NCBI GenBank assembly: GCA_024220525.1
Contig: JAMYWO010000083.1
Span: forward strand, 29,104-60,575
Reading direction: 5' to 3'
DNA: 31,472 nt
From: Cochliopodium minus
Lineage: Eukaryota > Discosea > Himatismenida > Cochliopodiidae
The translations under genes were made by a program, and so were the position numbers. Under the pieces are notes generated by a model. It saw only the letters and a program-made list of their open reading frames with translations, was not told the origin of the DNA and did not search any database. Shown piece by piece: positions 21,592 to 31,472 of the stretch (within the stretch, counting starts at the first letter, position 1; each line of letters starts with the position of its first letter).

Positions 21592-22594
21592 AGAAGATTT
21601 TGTATAGCAAACATCTTTTATGGAACTCAAGATTCAAGGATTTCTTTAAAAATAGAGTTTGATTTTATTCCATTTGATCTATCCAAAGGAGATGATAACT
21701 TCAAGAAAATAGGGTGATACAATACTATATCAAGCTATATTCGAATATTGACAATAATTTCCAAAAGGAAAAAATAGGTTGCATATTTCTTGAATCATGT
21801 TCAAATAAGGTGGAATCATGTATAATAGATTTCGAAATTTGGGTGAAGATTGATTTTGGTGATAATACTTAGCTCTCTCCTATATTGTTCAACCTATTCG
21901 ATTATCGTTCTAATGTAGTTCTATAATCTTGCATCAAGTATATATAGCTGGCGTTATCACTTTTGAAGGAACTGACGAAATATGGAGAAATTGTAAGAAT
22001 TTGAGATTTATCATGGGTGTCCATGTATCTCCTTTGAATTGCAAAATGATTTCAAATTCTTTAGATAGTATCAATACAAGAATGGAGAAAGTACAATATA
22101 GAATGAATATATTCGAATTTAAAGGTAAAATCAAAATCACCCAATTTTCTTTTTAATTCAACCAACTTTTTTATCCTATAGATGTCAAAGTATTCTATCC
22201 ATCCCTTGGGGATGTCCAAAAATTTTACAACAGTTTAAAATTTGTTAGTAAAAACTTTAAATCCGCTAACAAAGTTGTAATATTTGGACATGTCTATCCA
22301 TCCCTTCAACATCATCCTTCACATCTTAATTACAAGAATTTCATCGACAAATTTCCAGGAGTGATCTACTTTGAAATCAAAAAAGGGAAAAAGAAATTTC
22401 AAAAGAAGGATAGGAGAGCTTGTGAAGAAATGTGGTTTGAATTTACTACTTCTTTTGGTTCTTAAAACGATTTGATAGACAGTTATCCTGTCATTTTAAA
22501 GGATAAATATGGATTGAGATTATCACTTGATTATGAAAGCGAATTGGATTTAAAAACTTCTTTGATAGAGTTATTGAATTCCTTTGAAGATTAA
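21592..22594 (+). pseudogene. Decayed Cys/Met-metabolism PLP enzyme gene (methionine/cystathionine gamma-lyase type)
   Basis: Pieces of one enzyme appear in order, interrupted by stops and frame changes. ANIFYGTQ and IEFDFIPFDLSKGDDNFKKI come first, ending at a TGA at 21715. GCIFLES..SN follows, matching the family's FlEsP.NP. DNT..LSPILFN comes next, then S-C-I-K-Y, where Lys is the expected PLP-binding residue. The next piece is IAGVITF..DEIWRNCKNLRF..G, then MEK..YRMNIFEFK. It closes with VKVFYPSL..HHPSH and a C-terminal stretch with an in-frame TAA at 22463 before the final TAA at 22592. An intron with normal borders (22125-22181) survives, so this is not a retro-copy. The N-terminal third is not recognisable. 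Enzymes of this family cleave or form C-S bonds of methionine, cystathionine or cysteine; which one this was cannot be told. An 87-bp element is inserted at 22208-22294. Confidence 0.8.
22208..22294 (+). mobile_element. 87-bp palindromic (MITE-like) element, copy 2, inserted in the dead PLP-enzyme gene
   Basis: The left end GATGTCCAAA and the right end TTTGGACATGTC are inverted repeats, as are the inner ACAAC and GTTGT. The perfect 12-base string TATCCATCCCTT flanks it (22196-22207 and 22295-22306). Outside one copy of that string and the element, the enzyme frame reads straight on (FYPSL then QHHPSH). This is the clearest target-site duplication in the window. It encodes nothing itself. Confidence 0.88.
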
Positions 22595-22726
22595 AATAAT
22601 GTTTTCTATGAATTTTCCCTTATATTATTGACTCATTTGAGTTTATATATTGAATAGTTTGTTCAATCAAAAATATGAATTTTTGATTGAAAAAGAATAA
22701 AAAATTTGATATCTTTTCCTTTATCA

Positions 22727-25700
22727 ATGAAGAAAAATAAGAATAATAGAAAGAATGAATTTATGGACAAAAATATTTCCAATTTGGAGACAATAGGTTT
22801 GAAAATATTGGAGGAATTGGAACATACTGATAAAAAAAAGAATTTGGAAATGATAAGGAAAAATAAGATGGATTTGCTTTTGGATGAGTCAAATAATACT
22901 CCATTACATTTGGGATGTGGTGATGAATATCCAATTGATTATATAAAATTTCTCGTTACAAATAAATGCGATGTGAATCTCGAGAATTATGATTTCTATA
23001 CACCATTAGCTCTTCTTTGTGAATCAGAGAATATCTCGATCGAAAAAATAAAATATTTGATTGAGAAAAAAGCAGATTTGAACCAATTACATGATGGGGA
23101 ATCTGTATTTATGACTCTTGGAAATAATCCAAAGATATCTTTAGAAATCATAAAGTTATTTGTAGAAAATAAAGCAGATCTAAACTCATATGGCCGTTAC
23201 AAGTCAACTGCACTCCAATACATTCTCAACAAAAACGAAATTGTTTCATTGGAGATGATTAAATATTTCGTTGAAAACAAAGCAGACTTTGATCATCAAG
23301 ATCTTGATGGTATAGATGCCCTTCAAAATTATTGCAGCAATGAGAATGTAAACTTGGAGATTATAAAATTTTTTGTTGAAAATAAAGGAGATGTGGGGCG
23401 TGTTGATTTAAATGGAACGAATGCATTTCATTATTATTGCCAATCTTCAAATGTAAACTTGGAAACTATCAAATACTTTGTTGAAAATAATTGTGAGATT
23501 AATTTGGTGAATGCACAAAACTCGACTCCTCTACTTTTTTTATGCCAAAACAAAAGCGTCAATCTTGAAGTTTTGAAATTTATGCTCGAAAGCAAAGCAG
23601 ACCTCTCTTATGTTGGCGGTAAAGAGAAGATTTCGCCTCTTCATTTTCTTTTGGAGAATGAAAACACAAATCTAGATATGGTAAAGTATTTTGTGGAAAG
23701 TAAAAGTGACATAAACTTTAAAACATATTTAAATGCAACCCCTCTTTACTTTGCTTGTTACAATCAAGTAGTAACAAAAGAAATATTGAAATATCTAATT
23801 GAAAGCAAAAGTGAAATAAATACTCCTACATTAGAAATGTACACACCTCTGCAGAACGCTTGTTATTATTTTTCTGATTTTGAAAAAATTAAAGTTTTGA
23901 TAGAAAACAAGGCAGATCTCAATCAACAGTCTAAAGAAACGATGCAGTCACCTCTCCATTATCTTTTGAAGAAATTTCCAGACACTTCCGTAGAAAACCT
24001 AAAATTCATGGTGGAAAACAACATGGACATAACCTTGAGAGACAAGAATGGTTGGTCAGCACTTCATTATGCTTCTATTTACGGCTCTTCCTTACATATC
24101 TTCGAGTACCTGATTAGTCTCAAATGCGAAATAAATTTGAAGGAGGAACAGTTTGATGAAACTCCTCTCCATTTTTACAGCAGAAATCCTGATCATTCTA
24201 TCGACATTTTCAATTTTTTGCTCAAAAGCAAAGCTGACATCAATGCTACCAACAAAATGGGAAAAAAAATACTGTATGAAAATTTTGTTAACTTTTCTGA
24301 TAACTATTCTCCAATAGGAAATTTTTCGTCCACTTTTGTTAACGTAATTTTTTTTTTTATTCATTATATTTCATCTTGATAATTCTTTTGGTTAATTTTA
24401 TTCTTAATTTTTTTTTTTTTGATATTAGATCAAAGAAGGGATTCATTCTTTCAAGGTTAAAAGTAAAAACTTTTTGTTCATTTTTGAAAACAAAATGAAA
24501 GAGTTCCTCGGAAGCTTCCTTGAAAAAAATATGGAATTCTTCAACACTTTTCAGTTTGATCATTCAATCATCAAAGACGTTAAGATTGAAAAAAAGAAAA
24601 TAAGTTTCAAAGAAAATTCTTCTCTCAAACAAATTCTCAAAAGCAACCAACTTTTTGACGAGAAAAAATATAAAGGGGAAGATTACCCATCTTTCAATCT
24701 TTTAATTAGTCTTGAATTTCCAAACAAAAAAGATAAGTGTGAATTTTATGATAAAGATCAAAATTTCTACTCAATTAATGATTGTAACAATTTTTTTTTA
24801 TTTTTTTTTTTTAATTAGTAATTTTATAATATTCTTATTTTTCATTTTAATATTGAAGGTATGTTCAAAAATGGAGCAATATTCAAGGGAAATGGAACTA
24901 AATACAACATAAATAAAATAAAATTATGGGAAGGAGAATGGGATAATGTAATTTATTTTTAATTTATAATTTAAATTTTTTTATTTTTCATAGTTATTTT
25001 ATTTTTTGAAACATTTTATTTTTGTTTTTATTTATTTTTAAAAAATATTTTTTTATTTTCAAAATTTTATAATTTCAATCTATCAAAGGGAAGGATGTGG
25101 AATGGAAATGGAAAATGTGTCTGGATTGAAGAAATAAAAGAGGAACAAAAAAATATCAAATGGGAGTTTGAAGGAAAGTTATTGAATGGAAACCCAGAAG
25201 GAATGGTCCATCTTTTCAATGATGATCTCAAAATCAGTTTCAGAGGTAAATTCGAAAAGGGCCTTCGAAATGGAAAATCAATCATAAACGAAAATGGAAA
25301 GGAATATTTTGTTGTATATGAGAGTGGGAAAGAAATTAGCAAAGAAAGAACTTTTCAAGGAGTCAGAATGATGATTGTTGGTAAAAATAATTATTTATTT
25401 TTATTTATTTTTATTTTTATTTATTTATTTTTATTTATTTTTATTTATCAAATTTATCAAATTTATTTTTATCAATTTTATTTTATTGCTGTTTTTATTT
25501 TTTTTTTTTAGGATGTGAGAATGTTGGAAAAACAAGTTTTAAAAGAAGAATAACTACTATTTCAAAATCTGAAAATGAAGACACTTTGAAACAAGTTGTG
25601 ATTGACAAAAAAGAAGAGTTAATGGTAGTTTCTTTTTGAAATTTTTTTCATTTTTTTTTTGAATTACTTTTTCATTTATCAAAAAAAAATAAGACACATG

Positions 25701-28700
25701 GTGTTGGTAATATTTCTTTTAGTTTTTTTTAAAAAATTTTCATTTTTTTTTTTGTGAAAGAAATATCATTTTGGAAAGAAGATTCTCACCTTTTCAGCAT
25801 GTGGGATTTTGCGGGACACGAAGAATACCACGTGGCTCATTCTTTCTTTTTCAGTGGAGGATGTGTTTATATTTTACTTTTTGACTGTTCTTTGGATTTA
25901 GATGTCATTATTTCTGAAAACAAACTTTTGTATTGGGCATATTTCCTTCACACTCAAGTTGGAAAAGATGCAAGGTTTGCATCTCAAAATTTTTTTATTT
26001 TTTTATTTTTTTTTTTGTTTCTGACTCATTCTTTATTTTTTATTACGAAAAAAAAAGAATAATGTTGCTTGGAACAAAGTTTGATTTACTTGAAAAGAAA
26101 TTTGACGATGAAGAAGGGAAAACAGAGAAAATGAAGGAAAGAATGAAACAGATTGACGATTGTAAATAAAAGATTTTTTATTTGTTTTTTTCTTTATTTT
26201 TTTTAAATATCTTAGTGATAAAAAAAACAATGGAGGATAACAACATCCAACTGCACTTCCACAAGTTTTCAAAAAAGAAAAAAAGAACAAACCCTATTTA
26301 TCAGAACCACTATAAAAAAGTAAAAGATGTTATCAAAGAACAAATTAAAGAGTATGATGAAGAAGAAAAGGACTGGATAAAAAATGTGATTGATTCAATT
26401 TTGCTTGAAGATACTGATGAAAATCACTTTTCTGCCTATTTTGAAGAACAAATACACTTCATTGATGAAATTAACTTTGTCTCAGATTTATTGGTGCTGA
26501 TGGACTCGATTGTCAAAATTGCAACAGAAAAACAAATGAGAGCATTCTTGGAAATCATTTCAGCAAGTGATCCTTACAATAAAAATTACGATCAATTTAG
26601 TGACATGCTCGATCAAATTTATGAGATGTACGAAACAAAATACAATGAATTGAATGAAGAAGATGAAATGTATGGTTATTTGGATTTGATTGGAAGTTAT
26701 TTTGACGATATTGTTTATTGTGAAGATGGTCAAGACTTTTATTATTACTTTCTTGGATACCTCAGTGATTTGAAGATAAAAGATGAACTGATAATTTTTT
26801 GTGAATATTTCTTCAATAAAAAAGATAAAAACGAAAAAGTAGAAAGAATTGAAGAGTCTCCTTTGAGTCAAGCAAAAATCATTGAAGAAAAGGATTCATT
26901 TGGAGAAGGTGTTCGAATCAACAAGTTGTTTGAAATAGATTTGACAATGGAAACAGAAAAAAGAAGAAAGGTGGAAGGATTCATTTTCTATTCGATCAAC
27001 AACAGAAAACTTGAAGGAGAAGAATCAGGACTCAAAAAAATCTTGGAAATTCTTTGTTCAGAGTATGATGATGTCGAGCATGGAGTCTCCGCAAATCTGA
27101 GCCACAAAATAGTTTATGAAATTATTCAACAAATCTCGAATGGGGAAAACCAAAATGAAAGTGAAATAGACAGAAAACCATTTGTTGAAGTCAAGTTGAT
27201 CAAAGAATGTCTTGAAAAGTTGAGTGTTGGAGAGTTTGTGATCGAAAAGTTGAATGATGGAGAAATTGATGAAGAAGAAAGAAAACTTTCGTTTGATTGT
27301 ATCGGTAAATTGGAAGTGATCTTGCTTGATCTTCACAAGCTTGGAGTTATTGTTTATTTCAATGACAAATCATTGAAAGATGTTGTTGTAACTGATCCAA
27401 GATGGTTCAACAAAGTAAAAAAAAAAATTATTTATTTATTCATTTTAATTTTTTTAATTTAAATTATTTTTATTTTATTTTGGTGAATTTTTTTTGATGA
27501 TTTCATTTAAATTAATTTGATTTCTATTATTCTATTTTAATTTATCTTTGGACTTTTTTTAAATCTTCAATTAGGTCTTTAAAGTAATAATTGATATCGG
27601 AAGAAGAAAAATCCAAAATATTTTAGAGGAAATATTTGACAAATTAAAGGGAGATTATGAAGAAGAAGAAGAAGAGGAAGGAGCTGAATCAATATCAGGA
27701 AGTGATTATTTCTCTTGCTTTCAAAACAACAAAGTAGAAGAATTCTCGAAAATAAATGAAAACATTTTTCTTTTCCTCAAAAAACTTTTGGTTTGGGTGA
27801 AAGGAGAAGCAGACAACGAATTGTACTTTGATGACATTTGGAATGATTTGGACGAAAGAAAAAAATCAAATGTTGACAAAATTAGTTTCACTACTTTGTT
27901 GGTGATTTGTCAGTATGTTCAAAACAAATTGAAAGAAGATGGCAAAGAAGAAATGATCAATGAAATTTTGGAGGAGAAGTTTGACAATATGAAGAATCTT
28001 TCTCAACTTTTCCTTTGTATTGATGAAGAGGAATTGAATTGTAGAATAATCGAAGAAATATTGGGAGATGAATTTAGAGATGATTTGAAGAAAAAAGGTA
28101 TTATTTTTATTAAATTTTATTTTTGATTTTAATAATTTATTTTGATTTAAATTTTGTTCATTTATTTTTATTTTTTGTTTTAGATTATTTGGTTGAAATT
28201 TTGGTGAAATTCGATTTTTTGCTTTTGAAAGGAAGACAAAAATTTGGAACAAACAAAAACGCACTTTCTTTCAGAAAATACTTGATTCCATTGTTATTTC
28301 CAAAACACAAACCTTCCCTAATTCTACTCAGCAACCCTAACAACGAAAGAGAAAATGAAAAAGATCCAAATGATATTTTGAAGATTTATGAGTGGGAAAT
28401 GAACTATTTTCTTCCATTTAAACCATCATCTCTTTGGAAGATGTTGTTTATCAGAATTAGAAATGCTTGTGTTCATTCTGAAAACGTTTACAGAATGTTG
28501 AATGAATTTTATTGGATGGGAGGTAATATTTTTCAATTTTTTTTTTTTTTAAATTCAAAATTTTTTTATTTTTATTTAATCATATTAATTATTCAAATGA
28601 TTTAAAATTTTTTTAATTTTTGATTTAATAAATTTTTATCTTCCATTTAAAAAACAAAAGGATTCATCTTTTACTTTGAAAACATTGAGAATGGACAAAC

Positions 28701-31104
28701 ATCAATTGTTGAACTAAAATTTGTTGAAGATGAAAAATTAAAAGAGAAGAAAACAGTTGTGAAAATGAAACTCATTTTAAAAACCAACGAAAATCCACAT
28801 TTGTTTTTCAATCCGATTCATGATTCGATCAAATCTTTTGTTTCAAAATGGATGAATCCAAATATCTCAAAAGAAATCAAAATGAAATGTGTCAGAAAAA
28901 CCAACGAAACACTTTTACTCGAACACGAAATGTCTCTCCAACAGAACGAAACAAAAACAAGTGATCTCAATGAATCCTCAAATTTGAGAATAAAACAACA
29001 TAAATCAACAGAAAAAATAGACATTGTTGAACTTTCCAAAAGAAACTCAAAGTCTCTTTTGAGTTCTTCTGCTTTGAGAAGAAATTTAAATTCTCCAAGA
29101 AACTCGCAAAGTAACTCTAATGTTTCCTCTTCTCAGATTGGCTTGTCGATAAAACCACTGAAACCTTCTCTTGACAAGTATGGAGATTTGAACAGTTCGG
29201 AAATAAACAGTGAACAAAGTACTCTTACATCAACTGAATCCTTCAACAAATCTCAAATCCAAATTGAGGATAATGTAATTCTTTCTAAAAACTATATTTT
29301 CTTCAATCACTTCTTTTATTTTCACTCAAATTTTTCATTTTTGTTTAAAGAAAGTGAAATGTTCCTTCTGTGGTCTTGGTGTGACACTTGATGAAGATTC
29401 AGTTGAGTGTGACAGTTGCACAAACGATTTTCTCATTGAAAAACAATTTGCAATCAAAAAAGTAAAAAAAAAAAAACAATCAATTATTTTCTTTACAAGA
29501 ATTTATTTCCAAAAAAAATTCAAAAAAAAGGTTGTTGCACAAGGAGGTATTTAATTCTTTCTTTTTAAAATACTTTGTTTTATTTTTATTTTTATTTTAT
29601 GAAAGGATTTGGGAGATTGATTGAATCCCTCCATTTTCAAACAAACACAACTATCGCTCTCAAAGAAAGAATAAAAGATGATGAAAGATCAATCAAGATC
29701 TGGAAGAAAGAAATTGAAATTTTGAAGAGAATAGAAAACGAAATACCCACTTTGGTCACATCCAGAATCATTTGTGTTCTTGATGATTCAAACAGAAACA
29801 TACAAGAGAAATACATTGCATTGGAATGGATTGATGGAAGAGATCTCACAAATTTGACACCTATTTATCAAAAGTTTAATAATGAGAAAGGTAAAATTAA
29901 AATGTATTTTTTGTTTCAATTATTTATTTTTTTTTTTAATTATTTTTTATTATATCAAATAGAAAAAGAAAGGGAGTTTGTGAGAATGAGTTTGATTCTT
30001 TTGAATGAACTTGAGAAAATGAATAACTCTGATTTTATTCACAGAGATCTCAAACCAGACAACATAATGTGTTTCGAAAGAGAAGCAAACCATTTTTACA
30101 TGTTGATCGACTTTGGATCAAGTTTCAACATCAAAAAAGACAAAATAGAAGAAAGGATACCATCTAATTCACCTCCATACAGTGCTCCTGAACAAAACAC
30201 TGCGAAAGAGTGTTTCAAAAGTGACATTTACGCTTTGGGAATGACTTTTGAAAAAGTTTTGGGAACTCTCAGTTTGAAATCGAAAATCAACAAAGAGATT
30301 CTCGTTATAATTGACAAAATGAAAGAAAAAGATATTGAGAAAAGATTGTCATTGGAAGAATGCAAGAAATCTCTTTTAGAATTCGTTTCCAAAAACTTTG
30401 ACGAAAACTATTTTGACGAGAAAAACTTTTACAAACAACCATTCTTAAACGATATCATTTATTTGAGAAATGAAATCAACAATTATCTCCAAAATCCTGT
30501 TGAAATCTCTTCAGATCAAAAGAATGAGATACTTTCGAAACTTAGAAGAGACAATGTTTCTGTTTTATCTTCTATATCAGTTTTGTCAAATGTGAAATCT
30601 GTGATCACAAATAATTCCCTTCTCCTTCATCTCAAAACTCTTTCAAATTTGAAACTAACAAACTTGGGAAGAGAAGTAATAGGAGAACAGGATACAGATC
30701 TGGAATCAACAGAAAAAGAAAAAGACAGAGAAGGAAAAACGAGCCTTCATTTCGCATGTATCTCCAACAACATCAAAAAATTGAATTTCATTTTGGATTC
30801 AAAAGTTGATGTTAATGTGAAAGATTTTAATGGAGAAACTCCTTTGCATTATGCCTGCAAAAATATTTCCAATTTGAATGTTTTGAAATCTCTTCTGAAT
30901 CATAAAGCAATTATAAATGTATCAAATGTTGAAGGAATCACCCCACTTCACTTTCTTTGTCATAAGAAATCAAACTTGGAATGTGTATCTCTTTTGGTTG
31001 AGAATGGAGCAGATTTCAACAAGAAAGATTCGAATGGGATGACTCCAATTTCATTGTGCCAAGCATTGAAGCACATTGAAATAGAAAAATTTTTCTCAAA
31101 ATAA
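22727..31104 (+). CDS. ROCO-family kinase: ankyrin-MORN-ROC-COR-zinc ribbon-kinase-ankyrin, 2341 aa
   Basis: Sixteen exons: 22727-24343, 24429-24783, 24859-24947, 25089-25380, 25512-25624, 25694-25706, 25761-25974, 26058-26161, 26216-27414, 27575-28097, 28184-28522, 28661-29274, 29351-29461, 29531-29546, 29606-29890 and 29963-31104. All are in frame (7026 bp). Residues 45-520 hold about 13 ankyrin repeats. Residues 657-775 hold MORN-type repeats (WEGEWDNG, FEGKLLNG, FRGKFEKG). The ROC GTPase follows, with P-loop GCENVGKTS (785-793), switch-I THGV (823-826), WDFAGHEEY with DxxG at 842-845, and TKFD (904-907). COR spans about 935-1680 (LHKLGVIVYF, VTDPRWFNKV, FYWMGGFIFYF). A Ser/Asn-rich linker comes next, then a four-Cys ribbon (1828, 1831, 1844, 1847). 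The kinase has a GGFG loop (1866-1869), Lys1886, HRDLKPDN (HRD 1988-1990), DFG (2011-2013) and APE, so it should be active. The last about 125 residues are ankyrin repeats. ROCO proteins are GTP-regulated dimeric kinases (LRRK1/2, DAPK1). The input signal and substrate here are unknown. Confidence 0.92.
25388..25480. repeat. TTTAT-rich tandem run in ROCO intron 4
   Basis: The intron 25381-25511 is mostly repeats of TTTAT, ATTTATTTTT and ATCAAATTT units. It lies just before the exon that begins the ROC P-loop. It has no effect on coding beyond intron length. Confidence 0.6.
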
Positions 31105-31116
31105 TAGATTAAATTA

Positions 31117-31203
31117 GACATGTCCAAAATTTGCAACTTTGTTAGCGGATATAAATTAAATAATAACAAATTTTTAACTGTTGTAAAATTTTGAACATCT
31201 CTA
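31117..31203 (-). mobile_element. 87-bp palindromic (MITE-like) element, copy 3, reverse orientation
   Basis: Read on the minus strand, this copy aligns along its length with the 22208 copy and keeps TTTTACAACAGTT, ATATCCGCTAACAAAGTTGC and TTTGGACATGTC. An 11-base string AGATTAAATTA flanks it (31106-31116 and 31204-31214) as a likely target-site duplication. It sits 12 bases past the stop codon of the ROCO kinase, so it lies in that gene's 3' untranslated region or just beyond. Confidence 0.85.
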
Positions 31204-31395
31204 AGATTAAATTATTTATTTTGAAAAGAATTGTTGTTTTACATAAGAAATCTTTTTTATAAACCAAGCAGTAAATACCAAGAATCGCATAGAAATTAAA
31301 ACATAAATAAAAAAAAATTTTCTTTCTTGTAAAGATATGTTATTCTCGAGCATTATACAATAATCACCATGATTTTAATTAAATTACTTGATATA

Positions 31396-31472
31396 AACAC
31401 AATTCAAAAAATTTTGTTTCAAAGTAATTAGAATAATTAAAGATTTTTACAATTTTTATATAAAATATCACT
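31396..31472. repeat. Terminal direct repeat, right copy (77 bp)
   Basis: Identical base for base to positions 1-77. Joining the two ends would place the ROCO kinase 3' end and the RGS-RasGEF promoter in one spacer of about 1.4 kb and would break no gene. Confidence 0.95.

Noticed and set aside
22208-22294. The 87-bp segment as genuine enzyme coding sequence
   Set aside because: It recurs in two intergenic places, is palindromic and is flanked by a perfect 12-base duplication of the enzyme sequence, so it is an insertion.
21592-22594. Alternative genetic code with reassigned stops
   Set aside because: TAA, TAG and TGA all interrupt this one gene and frame changes are also present, while every other gene in the window ends and reads normally with the standard code.
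1-31472. Terminal repeats as LTRs or element ends
   Set aside because: At 77 bp they lack any element-like ends, no target duplication can be assessed, and the interior is ordinary host genes. An assembly overlap explains them better.

Overview
The window is a nuclear segment from an AT-rich, intron-dense unicellular eukaryote. The protein-coding genes carry many short introns (about 50 to 340 bp) with GT..AG borders and T-rich 3' ends. The standard genetic code fits every gene I could splice, and intergenic spacers are short. Ankyrin repeats of a roughly 34-residue Asn/Glu/Lys-rich type, Ras-GEF and ROCO signalling proteins, and a dead methionine/cystathionine gamma-lyase-type gene would suit a free-living amoeboid, possibly anaerobic, protist such as an anaeramoebid. 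That placement is inference; no taxonomic marker is present.

Layout. 1-77 is an exact copy of 31396-31472. 1081-4453 (+) encodes an RGS-like domain fused to a RasGEF, in nine exons. 4852-11487 (+) encodes condensin subunit D2 (NCAPD2/Cnd1), in at least eleven exons, and stops at a single N at 11488. 11650-15168 (-) encodes a C2 plus MUN/MHD1 (Munc13-like) protein that also runs out toward the N. 15421-16946 (-) encodes a tandem SUMO-like-domain protein of the Rad60/Esc2/NFATC2IP type. 17164-18941 (-) encodes an ankyrin protein with a predicted N-myristoylation start and a small zinc finger. 18942-20285 is a gene-poor spacer with hairpins and short mobile elements. 20286-20660 (+) is a small SAM-like protein. 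About 21592-22594 is a decayed, intron-bearing Cys/Met-metabolism PLP enzyme gene carrying an 87-bp mobile element. 22727-31104 (+) is a 16-exon, 2341-residue ROCO kinase with the order ankyrin, MORN, ROC GTPase, COR, zinc ribbon, kinase, ankyrin.

The genes do not form an operon-like system. Two are chromosome-maintenance genes (condensin D2 and the SUMO-like protein). The others are signalling or membrane-traffic proteins. The strongest candidates for new biology are the ROCO kinase, the RGS-RasGEF fusion with a possible C-terminal Ras-binding-like domain, and a family of 87-bp palindromic elements with 9-12 bp target-site duplications. Two assembly points matter. The 77-bp terminal identity is what a k=77 de Bruijn assembly leaves on a circular or repeat-bounded contig. 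The lone N hides the 3' ends of two convergent genes.

All gene models were spliced by eye. Reading frame was checked across every junction, but no transcript or database search was available.
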